This document shows positions 16,748 through 25,511 of a stretch of 64,000 nt of DNA, piece after piece (position 1 is the first letter of the stretch; every line of letters starts with the position of its first letter). Made by a program: the position numbers and the translations under genes. The stretch is from Methylovirgula ligni (lineage in GTDB: Bacteria; Pseudomonadota; Alphaproteobacteria; Rhizobiales; Beijerinckiaceae), in NCBI RefSeq assembly GCF_004135935.1, contig NZ_CP025086.1, forward strand, positions 1,736,001 to 1,800,000. The letters run 5' to 3'. The notes beneath the pieces were generated by a model. It did not search any database. It saw only the letters and a list, made by a program, of their open reading frames with translations, and had not been told where the DNA came from.

Positions 16748-17602
16748 ATGTCCGTTCAAATAACCCCAAAGCCGCTGAGTTTAAACTACCGGGCGATTGC
16801 GGAAGATTTCGCTGAACTCGCCGTGGCGGCGGGCGCCGCTGTCATGTTGTTTTACAACAGCGATAGCCATGCGCGCGAGAAGGGCGACACGAGCCCCGTT
16901 TGCGACGCCGATCTGGCAGGCGAGGCGGTTATTCTCGCCGGGCTTGCGGCACGCTTGCCGGATTTGCCGGTCATCTCGGAGGAGGCTGCGGCGGCCGGCG
17001 CCAAAGCGACCTGCGGGGATGCCTTCATCCTTGTCGATCCGGTTGACGGCACGCGCGAGTTCCTTGCCGGCAAGGGCGAGTTCACGGTCAATATCGGGCT
17101 CGTCGTGCATGGCGAGCCAAAAATTGGCGCCGTTTATGCGCCAGCTTTGGAACAGATGTGGCTCGCCGGCGATCATGCCGTGACTTTCCCCGTCGCACCT
17201 GGCGGAAAATTGCCGCCGCCCGAGCAGCGCCAGCGCATCCACACGCGCAAGCCGGATCAGGATGGGCTCATCGCGCTGACGAGCTGGTCGCATACCGATC
17301 CGCGCACCTCGGCGTTTCTGGAAAATCTGAACGTCAAACAGCGGCGCATGATCGGTTCGTCGCTCAAATTCTGCTCTTTGGCGGATGGCTCGGCCGACAT
17401 CTATCCGCGCTTCGGTGCGACGATGGAATGGGATACGGCGGCGGGCGACGCCGTCCTGCGGGCTGCGGGCGGCATCGTGCTCGACCGCGACGGGCTGCCG
17501 CTGCGCTATGGCAAGGCGGCGACCAAATTCATGAACGGCTCCTTTGTCGCATGGGCTGATCCTGCCGCGATTCAGGCCACGCTTGGCGCAAGAAGGGCGT
17601 AA
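16748..17602 (+). CDS. cysQ: 3'(2'),5'-bisphosphate nucleotidase CysQ
   Basis: A 284-residue member of the inositol-monophosphatase superfamily. It hydrolyses 3'-phosphoadenosine 5'-phosphate left over from sulfate assimilation or sulfonation. Metal-binding motifs are visible as ISEEAA, LVDPVDGTREFL (the DP-i-DGT signature) and MEWDTAAGDAVLRAAGG. The ATG at 16748 is preferred; a GTG four codons upstream at 16736 is possible. Its stop codon overlaps the CtrA-like box that precedes eipA. Confidence 0.9.
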   Translation: MSVQITPKPLSLNYRAIAEDFAELAVAAGAAVMLFYNSDSHAREKGDTSPVCDADLAGEAVILAGLAARLPDLPVISEEAAAAGAKATCGDAFILVDPVDGTREFLAGKGEFTVNIGLVVHGEPKIGAVYAPALEQMWLAGDHAVTFPVAPGGKLPPPEQRQRIHTRKPDQDGLIALTSWSHTDPRTSAFLENLNVKQRRMIGSSLKFCSLADGSADIYPRFGATMEWDTAAGDAVLRAAGGIVLDRDGLPLRYGKAATKFMNGSFVAWADPAAIQATLGARRA

Positions 17603-17617
17603 TTTTCCGTTAACCAT
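17599..17617 (+). promoter_or_regulatory. Candidate CtrA box upstream of eipA
   Basis: GTAA-N7-TTAACCAT combines a seven-of-eight match to TTAA-N7-TTAA with a perfect TTAACCAT half-site. It lies about 70 bases upstream of the likely eipA start. Brucella eipA is reported to be directly activated by CtrA, so this placement is strong circumstantial evidence for the same regulation here. Confidence 0.65.
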
Positions 17618-17685
17618 ACTCGCGGAGAGTCGGCCGGTGATTCGTCGAATTTCGAGTCAGCGCAGCCCTCATGCGGGAGATGTTC

Positions 17686-18282
17686 ATGCGCCCCACGTCG
17701 CGGCGGGAATTTACGACGAAACTGGCGTTGATCGCGGCCTCGAGCCTGGTTTGCGGCCTGCCCAAGCCCGCGCTTGCCCTCGACGAGGACGACAAGCCGG
17801 GCGAATTCACCGGCGATGAGCTGGTCCATGCCGGGCATCATTTTTTCGGCACGCTTTCGCGCGGCTTGGCCGAGGTCATTGAAGAGGCGACCCGGCGCTG
17901 GGGCCGGCCCAACGGCTATATTCTCGGCCAGGAGGCGGGCGGCGCCTTCATTGGTGGCCTGCGCTACGGCGAGGGCTTTATGTACACGCGCAATGCGGGC
18001 GATCTGAAACTCTTCTGGCAAGGTCCGTCGCTCGGCTTCGATGCGGGCGCCGATGGTGACCGCACGATGATGCTGGTCTACGGGTTGCCGGCCGTGAACG
18101 CCGTGTTTCAGCGCTTTGCCGGGGTCGATGGCTCGGCCTATTTCGTCGGCGGGTTCGGCATGACGGCGCTTACGGCCAACAATGTCGTGGTCGTGCCGGT
18201 TCGCACTGGCCTCGGGGCCAGACTCGGCGTCAACGTTGGCTATCTCAAATTCACGCCGCACCCGACCTGGAACCCGTTCTAA
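17686..18282 (+). CDS. eipA: EipA-like periplasmic envelope-integrity protein (DUF1134)
   Basis: A DUF1134 family protein of 198 residues with an N-terminal export signal carrying a twin-arginine-like motif (TSRREFTTKLAL) and the cleavage-like ALA-LD. The mature domain shows GRPNGYILGQEAGGAFIGGLRYGEG, GFDAGADGDRTMMLVYG and GVDGSAYFVGGFGMTAL, all typical. The Brucella homologue EipA folds as a small beta barrel and supports envelope stress resistance. The start at 17686 has GGGAG seven bases upstream; 17671 is an alternative. Confidence 0.88.
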   Translation: MRPTSRREFTTKLALIAASSLVCGLPKPALALDEDDKPGEFTGDELVHAGHHFFGTLSRGLAEVIEEATRRWGRPNGYILGQEAGGAFIGGLRYGEGFMYTRNAGDLKLFWQGPSLGFDAGADGDRTMMLVYGLPAVNAVFQRFAGVDGSAYFVGGFGMTALTANNVVVVPVRTGLGARLGVNVGYLKFTPHPTWNPF

Positions 18283-18402
18283 CCGGCAGCCTAGCGACCT
18301 TCGGCACAGGCGGCGGCCCGACTTACGCCGCACTGAGGATTTTTGATCTCTATCGGCAGAGGTGCCATAGTCCGAGCAAGTCCTACCGGCGGGCGAAACG
18401 GC

Positions 18403-19578
18403 GTGATTGAACAGGCCATGATTTTTGCGCTTGGGTTCCTGGTCGCAGGGCTCATGGCGCTTGCCTTCGCGCCCGCGTTCTGGCGCCGCGCCCTGCGTCT
18501 GTCGCGGCGCCGGCTTGAGACGCAAGTCCCTCTGTCCGTTGAAGAAATTCTTGCGGACCGGGATCATTTGCGGGCCGAATTCGCGATCGAGCGGCGGCGT
18601 CTGGAAATTCGCACGGAGGAGGTCGTCGAGGCTCATGCCGCCGACCGCAGCGAATTGGGCCGGCGCGCGGCCGCGCTTCTGATGCTCCAGCAGACGATTG
18701 AAGTCCAGCGCGAGGAACTCCGCACGCATAGTCAGGCTCTGGCGAAAGCGGAGCAGGAGGTCGCCGCCCTTTCCAGCGAGCGCGGGGCCTTGACCGGCGC
18801 GCTTTATGACGCCGACGGCCTCTATCAAAAGAAACAGGAGGACCTCGCCAGGCTCAATCAGGCGCATCAGAGCTTGTCCGCGCTCGCCGACGAGCGGCTT
18901 GCGAGCCACGCTTCCGCCGATGCGCGCGCCGCCGGGCTCGAATTGCGGCTCGGCGATTTGAGCCGGACCTTGGTCGAGGCGGAAAAACGCTTCACCGAGC
19001 GTACCGCGCATGCGGCCCGGCTCAACGATGCCCTGGTCGTCGCGCGCAGCAATCTCGAGGTTCTCGAAGGCAATTACGCCGTCCTGCAAAAGAAGTTCGA
19101 CGCCGGGACGGCGCGCGTGGCGCAGCTCGGCAAGGAGCTCGACGAGCTTCGCCAGCAGCGCGACATCGATCAGGGCAAGCTGCGCGCGCTCAACATCAAG
19201 ATCGGCGTGCAGGAAGCCTCGCTGGAAGACGCCAAGGCGCGCGAGGCGAAGCTGTCTGAGCAGCGGGACCAGCAGATCGAAAGGCTGCGGGGATCGGAAC
19301 GCGCCCTCGGCGAAAAATACGAGAATTTGCGCGCGGAATTTTCAGCGCTGCAGGGCGCACTGGATGTCGCGCGGCGACGTTGCGAGACCCTGGAGGCCGA
19401 GCTGTCGCGGGTGGGCGGGCGTGCCAAGCCCGCGCATGTGCCCGAAACGGGGGAGAGCGGCGCGGCGATCGTCCGGCTGGCTCCGGTGAACGGCGAGGCG
19501 CCTCCGGTGCGGGCGCCGGCGGAAGGCGAGTCGCAAGAGGTTCCCAATCTTGAGATGACAAACCAGACCGGAACCTGA
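18403..19578 (+). CDS. Membrane-anchored long coiled-coil protein of unknown function
   Basis: A protein of about 391 residues. One N-terminal transmembrane helix (AMIFALGFLVAGLMALAFAPAF) precedes a basic segment RRALRLSRRRLE and then about 300 residues of charged heptad-rich coiled coil (to about residue 340). The tail is Pro/Gly/Glu-rich. The arrangement suggests a cytoplasmic filament-like domain tethered to the inner membrane, such as a scaffold or spacing protein. Related proteins of unknown role occur widely in Hyphomicrobiales. The start is uncertain: GTG at 18403 precedes the membrane helix most closely, and an upstream start at 18343 is possible. Confidence 0.75.
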   Translation: MIEQAMIFALGFLVAGLMALAFAPAFWRRALRLSRRRLETQVPLSVEEILADRDHLRAEFAIERRRLEIRTEEVVEAHAADRSELGRRAAALLMLQQTIEVQREELRTHSQALAKAEQEVAALSSERGALTGALYDADGLYQKKQEDLARLNQAHQSLSALADERLASHASADARAAGLELRLGDLSRTLVEAEKRFTERTAHAARLNDALVVARSNLEVLEGNYAVLQKKFDAGTARVAQLGKELDELRQQRDIDQGKLRALNIKIGVQEASLEDAKAREAKLSEQRDQQIERLRGSERALGEKYENLRAEFSALQGALDVARRRCETLEAELSRVGGRAKPAHVPETGESGAAIVRLAPVNGEAPPVRAPAEGESQEVPNLEMTNQTGT

Positions 19579-19636
19579 GAATGGTCGAAGCGCGGCCTTG
19601 CAGGCGCCGGGATCGCGCGATAGAAGCCTGCTTCCC

Positions 19637-19712
19637 GCTCCCTTCGTCTAGCGGTCTAGGACGTCGCCCTCTCACGGCGAAAACAGGGGTTCGAGTCCCC
19701 TAGGGAGCGCCA
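19637..19712 (+). tRNA. tRNA-Glu (anticodon CTC)
   Basis: A complete cloverleaf with acceptor arm GCTCCCT/AGGGAGC, anticodon stem TCGCC/GGCGA enclosing the loop CTCTCAC, T arm GGGGTTCGAGTCCCC and an encoded CCA end. Anticodon CTC reads GAG codons, which dominate glutamate usage in this GC-rich genome. Confidence 0.95.
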
Positions 19713-19739
19713 AGGATTCCAGTGGCTGACGGCCGCGCG

Positions 19740-20342
19740 CTAAGCCTTGGTCCTGCGGCGGCGTAGGAACGAGATCACGAACAGCCCTCCGGCAGGCACG
19801 TGGAGGACGACGCCGAGCAAGGCGATCAGCGCGACCTCCGCGCCGGACAGCGCGCCGCGCGCCACCTCATGGACGAGCACGAAGACTGTAAAGGGAATGA
19901 ACAAGACGAGACCGGTGACGAGCCCGGGATTGTAGATACGCAGCGCCATCCCGGCGGCGACATGAATAATGCCGTTGATCAATGTCAGCCCGATCCAGGC
20001 GAGGCCGAGCCACCGCAACGTCTCCGGAAACAGCGCGGCGAGCCCTATCGGCAGCCACACATAGCCGATATTGACGAGCGCGGTGCCGCCCATATCGACC
20101 GGCCAATTGTCGTTGCCGCTATGGAAGATGTGAGCGTCGGCGAATTGACGAAAGCCGCCGGGCCACAAGTGCTCCTCGATCTGATGAAAGAAATAGATCA
20201 CGAGCAGCGCCGCGAACAAGGCGCGCTCGCTCAGGGGATCGTCGCGAAAAAGCGCGATCCACACCACGGCGCCGACGGCAGCGAGCACCGGCAGGGCCTT
20301 TTGCCAATTGGCGGAAATGCAAGAGACGATGGTCAACCGCAC
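19740..20342 (-). CDS. HXXEE domain membrane protein
   Basis: A 200-residue protein with about six transmembrane segments. The family-defining motif appears as FFHQIEEHLWPGGF near residues 51-64, and a second His-containing segment INGIIHVAAG follows. The function of HXXEE proteins is unknown; the conserved His/Glu residues suggest metal binding inside the membrane. The GTG at 20342 is the likely start. The gene ends 27 bases from the 3' end of tRNA-Glu on the opposite strand. Confidence 0.8.
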   Translation of the reverse strand: MRLTIVSCISANWQKALPVLAAVGAVVWIALFRDDPLSERALFAALLVIYFFHQIEEHLWPGGFRQFADAHIFHSGNDNWPVDMGGTALVNIGYVWLPIGLAALFPETLRWLGLAWIGLTLINGIIHVAAGMALRIYNPGLVTGLVLFIPFTVFVLVHEVARGALSGAEVALIALLGVVLHVPAGGLFVISFLRRRRTKA

Positions 20343-20386
20343 AGCCCCGGCAGATCGAATAAGCCTACCGGGGCATTATGTAACGA

Positions 20387-21079
20387 TCAAGCGAAGTAGC
20401 TGTCGTCGAGCAGCATGTCCTCAAAGAACGCGCCGTAGCCAGCCGTCGGATGGCGGATGTGAATTTCCAGAACCCACAGCAACGGCGACGGCTTGAAATC
20501 GACCTCCGCCATCGGGCCATCGTAGATCGCGGCATGGGGAAAGTCCGAGAGCCGATGGCCGGAAAGGTCCATGTTCAGTTCCCAGCCCATCTTCTTCGCT
20601 TCCTCGATTGCGAATTCATAGAGTTCGCGGCCGCTCATGCCGGTCGATTCCCATTTCTTGCGCACGATGTGGAAAAGCTTCTTGGCGTCCTCGCCGCATT
20701 TTGCCATCTCCGGCGCGGTGCCGACGGTGAAGGTTTCGCCACCGTCGCCCTCGAACTCGCCCCAGACCGGGCCGATGTCGAGGAAGAAGATGTCGTTTTC
20801 CTTTAGTACGACTCCAGGGTCGGACGCCGCGCCGAAGGTCTTCAGCGTGTTGGGCCCAAAGCGGACATAGACATCATGCCAGCCGCGCACCATGTCGCCC
20901 TCGGCCAGAATTTCCTTGGCCATGGCCACGGCATCCTCTTCCACCATGCCCGGCTTACACTTGGCGGCGACGGCGTGGATAGTGGCACGCGTCTTCGCCC
21001 GCATCTCGAGCATCTTCTCCTTGAGAAAGGCCGGCCCGACGGCTTCCAACTGGCTCTGCTTGTCGAGGACTTCGTTCAT
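20387..21079 (-). CDS. M24 family (Xaa-Pro aminopeptidase/creatinase-fold) protein
   Basis: A 230-residue protein made of just the pita-bread catalytic fold of peptidase family M24. The five expected metal ligands are recognisable: Asp in FFLDIGP, Asp in FEGDGGETFTVG, His in SGHRLSDFPH, Glu in VLEIHIR and Glu in FFEDMLL. It lacks the extra N-terminal domain of proline aminopeptidases and resembles methionine-aminopeptidase-sized members. Substrate unknown. A ferredoxin gene follows upstream on the same strand with only 27 bases between them, so the two may be co-transcribed. Confidence 0.85.
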   Translation of the reverse strand: MNEVLDKQSQLEAVGPAFLKEKMLEMRAKTRATIHAVAAKCKPGMVEEDAVAMAKEILAEGDMVRGWHDVYVRFGPNTLKTFGAASDPGVVLKENDIFFLDIGPVWGEFEGDGGETFTVGTAPEMAKCGEDAKKLFHIVRKKWESTGMSGRELYEFAIEEAKKMGWELNMDLSGHRLSDFPHAAIYDGPMAEVDFKPSPLLWVLEIHIRHPTAGYGAFFEDMLLDDSYFA

Positions 21080-21106
21080 GCTGAGGTCTCCTGTTAGGAC
21101 TTCGGG

Positions 21107-21517
21107 TTAGGACTTGGGGGCGACGGGATAAGCGTTGAGCCGCAGGCCGGAGAGCGGCTCGGTCAAGATGATCTGGCAGGCGAGACGATGGGTCCGCGCA
21201 TCCTCGCCGCGGGCGAGATAGCCGAGCAGCCGGATCTCATTCGTGGAAGGCTCCGGTAAGGCATCAAGCCCAGCTTCCACCGACACGCGGCACGCGCCGC
21301 AGATTCCGCGGCCCTTGCACACTGTCGCCAGCGCCACACCGGACCTTTGACAGGCGGCAAGCACGCTTTCGTCCGGTAGTGCGCTGACCGCCGCGCCGTT
21401 CAGGAAAAACTCAACCATCGCCAGGGGTTCCGCGAACGGCTGGATTGTCGCGCTGCCGTCGCTGCCGGTGGAGTGCGGCGTGCCACACGGCGAGGCGGAA
21501 GGGTCATCGGTCAGCAT
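21107..21517 (-). CDS. [2Fe-2S] ferredoxin, adrenodoxin-type cysteine spacing
   Basis: A 136-residue protein with a C-terminal 2Fe-2S domain. The four ligands are Cys67, Cys73, Cys76 and Cys114 (CKGRGICGAC, then HRLACQ). The C-x5-C-x2-C spacing is that of adrenodoxin/ISC-type ferredoxins rather than plant-type C-x4-C. The first 33 residues are not conserved, and translation could instead begin at the internal ATG at 21418 (MVEFFLNGAAV). It probably donates electrons to an oxygenase or reductase encoded elsewhere. Confidence 0.85.
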   Translation of the reverse strand: MLTDDPSASPCGTPHSTGSDGSATIQPFAEPLAMVEFFLNGAAVSALPDESVLAACQRSGVALATVCKGRGICGACRVSVEAGLDALPEPSTNEIRLLGYLARGEDARTHRLACQIILTEPLSGLRLNAYPVAPKS

Positions 21518-21691
21518 GTCTATTTTTAGGGACAGAACTGGCTCCGCAGAAACGTCCAGTCTTGTTATTCATGCTGGGCCAGAAAACGCCCGGCAAAGCC
21601 GGAGCGGAAATTTTTACAAGATCGACCGGCCCGGCACCGTGCGGTGACCCGCGCGGGCCGTCGATTTATGAGCGCTTGGAGGGTGGCAGAC

Positions 21692-23524
21692 TCAGATGCG
21701 CCGAACCGCGCCCTCGGAGGCGCTGGTCGTCATCGCGGCATAGGCCCTCAATGCTCGCGAGACGGCCCGCTTGCGTGGCTCGGCCGGCTGCCATCCCTGC
21801 TGATCCTGGATCGCGCGGCGTGCCGCCAGCTCATCTTCGGCGACGACGAGATTTATGCGGCGGTTGGGAATGTCGAGCTCAATCAGATCGCCGTCCCGAA
21901 CAAGGCCGATGGTGCCGCCCTCGGCCGCTTCGGGCGAGACGTGACCCACGGAAAGCCCGCTCGATCCCCCCGAAAACCGGCCATCGGTGACGAGCGCACA
22001 GAGTTTTCCGAGACCTTTGGATTTCAGATAGCTTGTCGGATAGAGCATTTCCTGCATTCCAGGGCCGCCGCGCGGGCCTTCGTAGCGGATCACCACCACG
22101 TCGCCGGGCTTGACCTTGCCGGCGAGAATGCTGTCCACAGCCGCGTCCTGGCTCTCGAACACGCGGGCCGTGCCGGCGAATTTGAGAAGCGAATCGTCAA
22201 CGCCCGCCGTCTTCACGATGCAGCCATCCGCCGCGAGGTTGCCATAGAGCACGGCGAGGCCGCCGTCCTGCGAGAAAGCGTGCTCCTTGTCGCGGATCGC
22301 GCCGTGCTCCCGGTCGAGATCCAGCGCGTCGTAATAGCGATCTTGCGAGAATGCCGTTTGCGTCGGAACGCCGCCGGGCGCCGCGCGATAGAAGGTTCGC
22401 ACGGAATCGCTCTTGGTGAGCCGAACGTCCCAACGTTCCAGGGCCTCGGCGAGCGTCGATGAATGGACGGTGCGCACGTCCGCCTGGATCAATCCGGCGC
22501 GGTCGAGCTCGCCCAATATCGCCATGATACCGCCGGCGCGATGAACGTCCTCCATATGCACGTCGGACTTCGCCGGGGCGACTTTGCAGAGGCAGGGCAC
22601 GCGCCGCGACAGGCGATCGATATCCGTCATGGAAAATGGAATTTCGGCCTCGCGCGCGGCGGCGAGCAGATGCAGCACCGTATTGGTCGAACCGCCCATC
22701 GCGATGTCGACCGTCATCGCGTTCTCGAAGGCGGTGAAGTTGGCGATCGCGCGCGGCAGCACGCCGGCATCGTCCTGCTCGTAATAACGGCGGCTCAAAT
22801 CGACGATGAGATGCGCCGCCTCGACGAAAAGACTTTTGCGCGCCGCGTGTGTCGCGAGCGTCGAACCGTTGCCGGGCAGCGAAAGGCCAAGCGCCTCGGT
22901 GAGGCAGTTCATCGAATTGGCGGTGAACATGCCGGAACACGATCCGCACGTGGGGCACGCCGAACGCTCGATGACTTTGACATCTTCGTCGCTCACGCGG
23001 TCATCGGCCGCCGCGACCATCGCGTCGACCAGATCCAACGCGGCCTGCTTGCCATGCAGCACGACTTTGCCCGCTTCCATCGGACCGCCCGACACAAAAA
23101 CCGTCGGGACGTTGAGCCGCAGCGCCGCCATCAGCATGCCGGGCGTGATCTTGTCGCAATTGGAGATGCAGACCATCGCGTCGGCGCAATGCGCGTTGAC
23201 CATATATTCGACGCTGTCGGCGATCAGCTCGCGCGACGGAAGCGAATAAAGCATTCCATCGTGTCCCATCGCGATCCCGTCGTCGACGGCGATGGTATTG
23301 AATTCCTTCGCGACTCCGCCGGCCTTTTGAATTTCGCCGGCGACGAGCTGGCCGAGGTCCTTCAGGTGCACGTGACCCGGGACGAATTGGGTAAACGAAT
23401 TGACCACGGCGATGATCGGCTTGCCGAAATCTTCATCCTTCATGCCCGTCGCCCGCCAAAGACCGCGAGCGCCGGCCATGTTGCGGCCGTGGGTCGTCGT
23501 GCGCGAACGATAGGGGGGCATCAT
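21692..23524 (-). CDS. ilvD: Dihydroxy-acid dehydratase
   Basis: A 610-residue Fe-S enzyme that converts 2,3-dihydroxy-3-methylbutanoate or the -pentanoate homologue to the 2-keto acid in valine and isoleucine synthesis. Cluster-ligand cysteines occur in [13 protein letters not shown] and in [19 protein letters not shown], as in the ilvD/edd family. The C-terminal [25 protein letters not shown] is characteristic. Length is standard. It is monocistronic as far as can be seen. Confidence 0.97.
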   Translation of the reverse strand: MMPPYRSRTTTHGRNMAGARGLWRATGMKDEDFGKPIIAVVNSFTQFVPGHVHLKDLGQLVAGEIQKAGGVAKEFNTIAVDDGIAMGHDGMLYSLPSRELIADSVEYMVNAHCADAMVCISNCDKITPGMLMAALRLNVPTVFVSGGPMEAGKVVLHGKQAALDLVDAMVAAADDRVSDEDVKVIERSACPTCGSCSGMFTANSMNCLTEALGLSLPGNGSTLATHAARKSLFVEAAHLIVDLSRRYYEQDDAGVLPRAIANFTAFENAMTVDIAMGGSTNTVLHLLAAAREAEIPFSMTDIDRLSRRVPCLCKVAPAKSDVHMEDVHRAGGIMAILGELDRAGLIQADVRTVHSSTLAEALERWDVRLTKSDSVRTFYRAAPGGVPTQTAFSQDRYYDALDLDREHGAIRDKEHAFSQDGGLAVLYGNLAADGCIVKTAGVDDSLLKFAGTARVFESQDAAVDSILAGKVKPGDVVVIRYEGPRGGPGMQEMLYPTSYLKSKGLGKLCALVTDGRFSGGSSGLSVGHVSPEAAEGGTIGLVRDGDLIELDIPNRRINLVVAEDELAARRAIQDQQGWQPAEPRKRAVSRALRAYAAMTTSASEGAVRRI

Positions 23525-23657
23525 GTTCTCCGGACGCCAGGTGAATTCTGGAACGTGCTGTTAGCACAGCCCGGGGCGGAATATGACAATATCTTTGAGT
23601 CCTTGCCAGCCAAGCCTAAGCCCGCCCGTCGCGCGGGGTAGAGGGAGAACGCGCGGA

Positions 23658-23677
23658 AGCCTGGCCGGGGCCAGGCT
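23658..23677. terminator. Strong hairpin downstream of glnII, possible terminator
   Basis: AGCCTGGCC and GGCCAGGCT form a nine-base-pair perfect stem around GG. It lies about 120 bases past the leftward glnII stop and in the upstream region of ilvD. No T run follows on the minus strand, so termination is uncertain; it could also lie in the ilvD leader. Confidence 0.35.
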
Positions 23678-23799
23678 GAGAAATTGCTTATTTTGCTGAA
23701 TGGGAGAAGGTGGACCCGCGCTTCAGAGCAGCAGCGGTGCGTCCGGATATGGCCCGCAGGCGAGGGTCGCGGCGTGGCAAGCACGCCGCGACAAGTGCA

Positions 23800-24837
23800 T
23801 CAGGCGGCGGCCGAAACGCTGCTTCCCGTCGATACGGAAGCGATCGTCTTCAGAACCCGCGAAGCGATCTGGTAGGGGTCGCCCTGGGAGTTCGGGCGGC
23901 GATCCTCAAGATAGCCCTTGTAGTCGTTTTTGATGAAGCTGTGAGGCACGCGGATGGACGCGCCGCGGTCCGCGATGCCGTAGCTGAACTCGTGGATCGA
24001 GGCGGTCTCGTGCTTGCCGGTGAGGCGCATGTGATTGTCCGGGCCGTAGACGGCGATGTGCTCCTCGCGGTTCGCATCGAAGGCGGCCATCAGTTTCTCG
24101 AAATACTCCTTGCCGCCGGTCTCGCGCAGATAGGTCGTCGAGAAGTTGCAATGCATGCCCGAGCCGTTCCAGTCGGTGTCGCCGAGCGGCTTGCAGTGGT
24201 ACTCGATATCCACGCCATACTTCTCGGTCAGGCGCTGCAGCAGATAGCGGGCAACCCACATTTCGTCAGCGGCCTTCTTGGAGCCTTTGCCGAAAATCTG
24301 GAATTCCCACTGGCCCTTCGCCACTTCGGCATTGATGCCCTCGTGGTTGATGCCGGCATAAAGGCAGAGATCGAGATGCTCTTCGACGATCTTGCGGGCG
24401 ATGTCGCCGACGTTCTTGAAGCCGACGCCGGTGTAATAGGGGCCTTGCGGCCCGGGATAGCCGGCCTCCGGGAAGCCGAGCGGACGGCCGTCCTTGTAGA
24501 AGAAATATTCCTGCTCGAAGCCGAACCATGCGCCCGGATCGTCCAGAATCGTGGCGCGGCCGTTCGACGGATGGGGGCTGCCATCGGGCAGCAGAACTTC
24601 GCACATTACGATCGCGCCATCGGTGCGCGCGCCGTCCGGATAAACCGCAACCGGCTTGAGCACGCAGTCCGAACTATGACCTTCGGCCTGCTTCGTCGAA
24701 GAGCCGTCGAAACCCCAGAGCGGCAGCTGGTCGAGCGCCGGGAATACGTCGAATTCCTTGATCTGGGTCTTGCCGCGCAAGTTCGGCACGGGCGTATAGC
24801 CGTCGAGCCATATGTACTCGAGCTTGTACTTCGTCAT
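23800..24837 (-). CDS. glnII: Glutamine synthetase II (eukaryotic-like, GlnII)
   Basis: An ATP-dependent enzyme that forms glutamine from glutamate and ammonia. The 345-residue length and the sequence (YKLEYIWLDGY at the start, LPLWGFDGSSTKQAEG, WFGFEQEYFF, GINHEGINAEVAKGQWEFQIFG, DWNGSGMHCNFST, KHETASIHEFSYG) identify the short GSII class found in rhizobia and eukaryotes, not the GlnA type of about 470 residues. Translation may begin at the GTG at 24840 or this ATG; a GAGGA site precedes both. A sigma-54-like promoter at 24934-24949 suggests nitrogen control. Confidence 0.96.
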   Translation of the reverse strand: MTKYKLEYIWLDGYTPVPNLRGKTQIKEFDVFPALDQLPLWGFDGSSTKQAEGHSSDCVLKPVAVYPDGARTDGAIVMCEVLLPDGSPHPSNGRATILDDPGAWFGFEQEYFFYKDGRPLGFPEAGYPGPQGPYYTGVGFKNVGDIARKIVEEHLDLCLYAGINHEGINAEVAKGQWEFQIFGKGSKKAADEMWVARYLLQRLTEKYGVDIEYHCKPLGDTDWNGSGMHCNFSTTYLRETGGKEYFEKLMAAFDANREEHIAVYGPDNHMRLTGKHETASIHEFSYGIADRGASIRVPHSFIKNDYKGYLEDRRPNSQGDPYQIASRVLKTIASVSTGSSVSAAA

Positions 24838-25226
24838 CACAAAGTTTCCTCTTTACGGCGAAGGTTAGATTAGAAGGCCGTTATCTTTACCGGCGGGGGA
24901 ATGCTTGTTCTTTAAGCACGAACGCCATTTTTAAGCACTTTTTATGCCAGTGAGGCCGACCCCGGCCACGGTCTGGACTGCATAAGACGCATTTTTGATA
25001 TTGCGCAAGTCGTGGCAACGAGATTGTTGGGTAATTGGCCGCAACCGGAGGCCAGCTCAGGCGTTGGGCTAGGGCGCGAAGGGCCGCGAGAGGCATTGAA
25101 AATGCCTTGGATCGTGACGATCTGACTTCAAAATCTGCATTTCGCCTAAAAGGTGGTAATCTCAGCTGAGAGTCGCCGGTGGAATGTCAATCTGCTCACG
25201 TTGAGCGAAATGAATTGAGATACGCG
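24838..25226. other. Divergent regulatory region between glnII and the DUF2735 gene
   Basis: About 390 AT-richer bases with no gene. Contents: the sigma-54-like site at 24934-24949, a direct repeat TTTAAGCAC at 24911-24919 and 24930-24938, and TTGA-N6-GCAA at 24995-25008, which loosely fits a FixK2 box but is considered weak. Confidence 0.6.
24934..24949 (-). promoter_or_regulatory. Candidate sigma-54 promoter of glnII
   Basis: On the minus strand TGGCATAAAAAGTGCT has the essential GG and GC dinucleotides exactly ten bases apart and matches TGGCAC-N5-TTGC at most positions. Transcription would begin near 24923, giving a leader of about 85 bases. Rhizobial glnII genes are typically NtrC/sigma-54 controlled. 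No clear paired NtrC site was found. Confidence 0.55.
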
Positions 25227-25484
25227 ATGGAACCGAACTCTTATTCTGGCTCTGCCAAGATTTTCGCTTTCCCGTCCGGCGGACGAGATGCGGAGAGCAC
25301 GCGACGCGAAGAAGCCGGCCTCAAGGAGAATGGGGTCTTGACGGCCTCCCTCGGCAGCGGCTGGTATCACGAGTCCGCGATGCAGGCGGACGTGGCTCCT
25401 GTCTATAGCTCACATAGCACGCCTTGGTGGGCCGAAGCCGAGCACGAGTCGCAGGCGAAGGGTTTCGCGAACCGCGCTTTTTAA
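25227..25484 (+). CDS. DUF2735 family small protein beside glnII
   Basis: An 85-residue protein beginning MEPNSYSGSAKIFAFPSGGR. The SAKI-x-FPxGGR start is the hallmark of DUF2735, a small Hyphomicrobiales family often found next to glutamine synthetase genes. There are no membrane segments or catalytic motifs, and the second half is rich in small and polar residues. Function is unknown; conserved association with glnII suggests a nitrogen-related role. The ATG at 25227 gives the usual family start; an upstream in-frame start at 25179 is less likely. Confidence 0.75.
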   Translation: MEPNSYSGSAKIFAFPSGGRDAESTRREEAGLKENGVLTASLGSGWYHESAMQADVAPVYSSHSTPWWAEAEHESQAKGFANRAF

Positions 25485-25511
25485 GCGTATCGGACTTCCT
25501 TCAAGCTACCG

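Noticed and set aside
18344-18357. TTGAT-N4-ATC as a FixK box before the coiled-coil gene
   Set aside because: The right half-site ends in GG rather than AA, so symmetry is lost.
17572-19089. Long minus-strand frame across cysQ, eipA and the coiled-coil gene
   Set aside because: It crosses three well-supported plus-strand genes and an intergenic region and shows no recognisable domain.
24995-25008. TTGA-N6-GCAA as a FixK box for glnII or the DUF2735 gene
   Set aside because: It fits only the loosest consensus, is not symmetrical in the inner bases and has no functional link to the oxygen regulon.
25005-25017. TGCCACG followed by TTGC upstream of glnII as a sigma-54 promoter
   Set aside because: The two elements are separated by only two bases instead of four and the GG dinucleotide is broken; the site at 24934-24949 has correct spacing.
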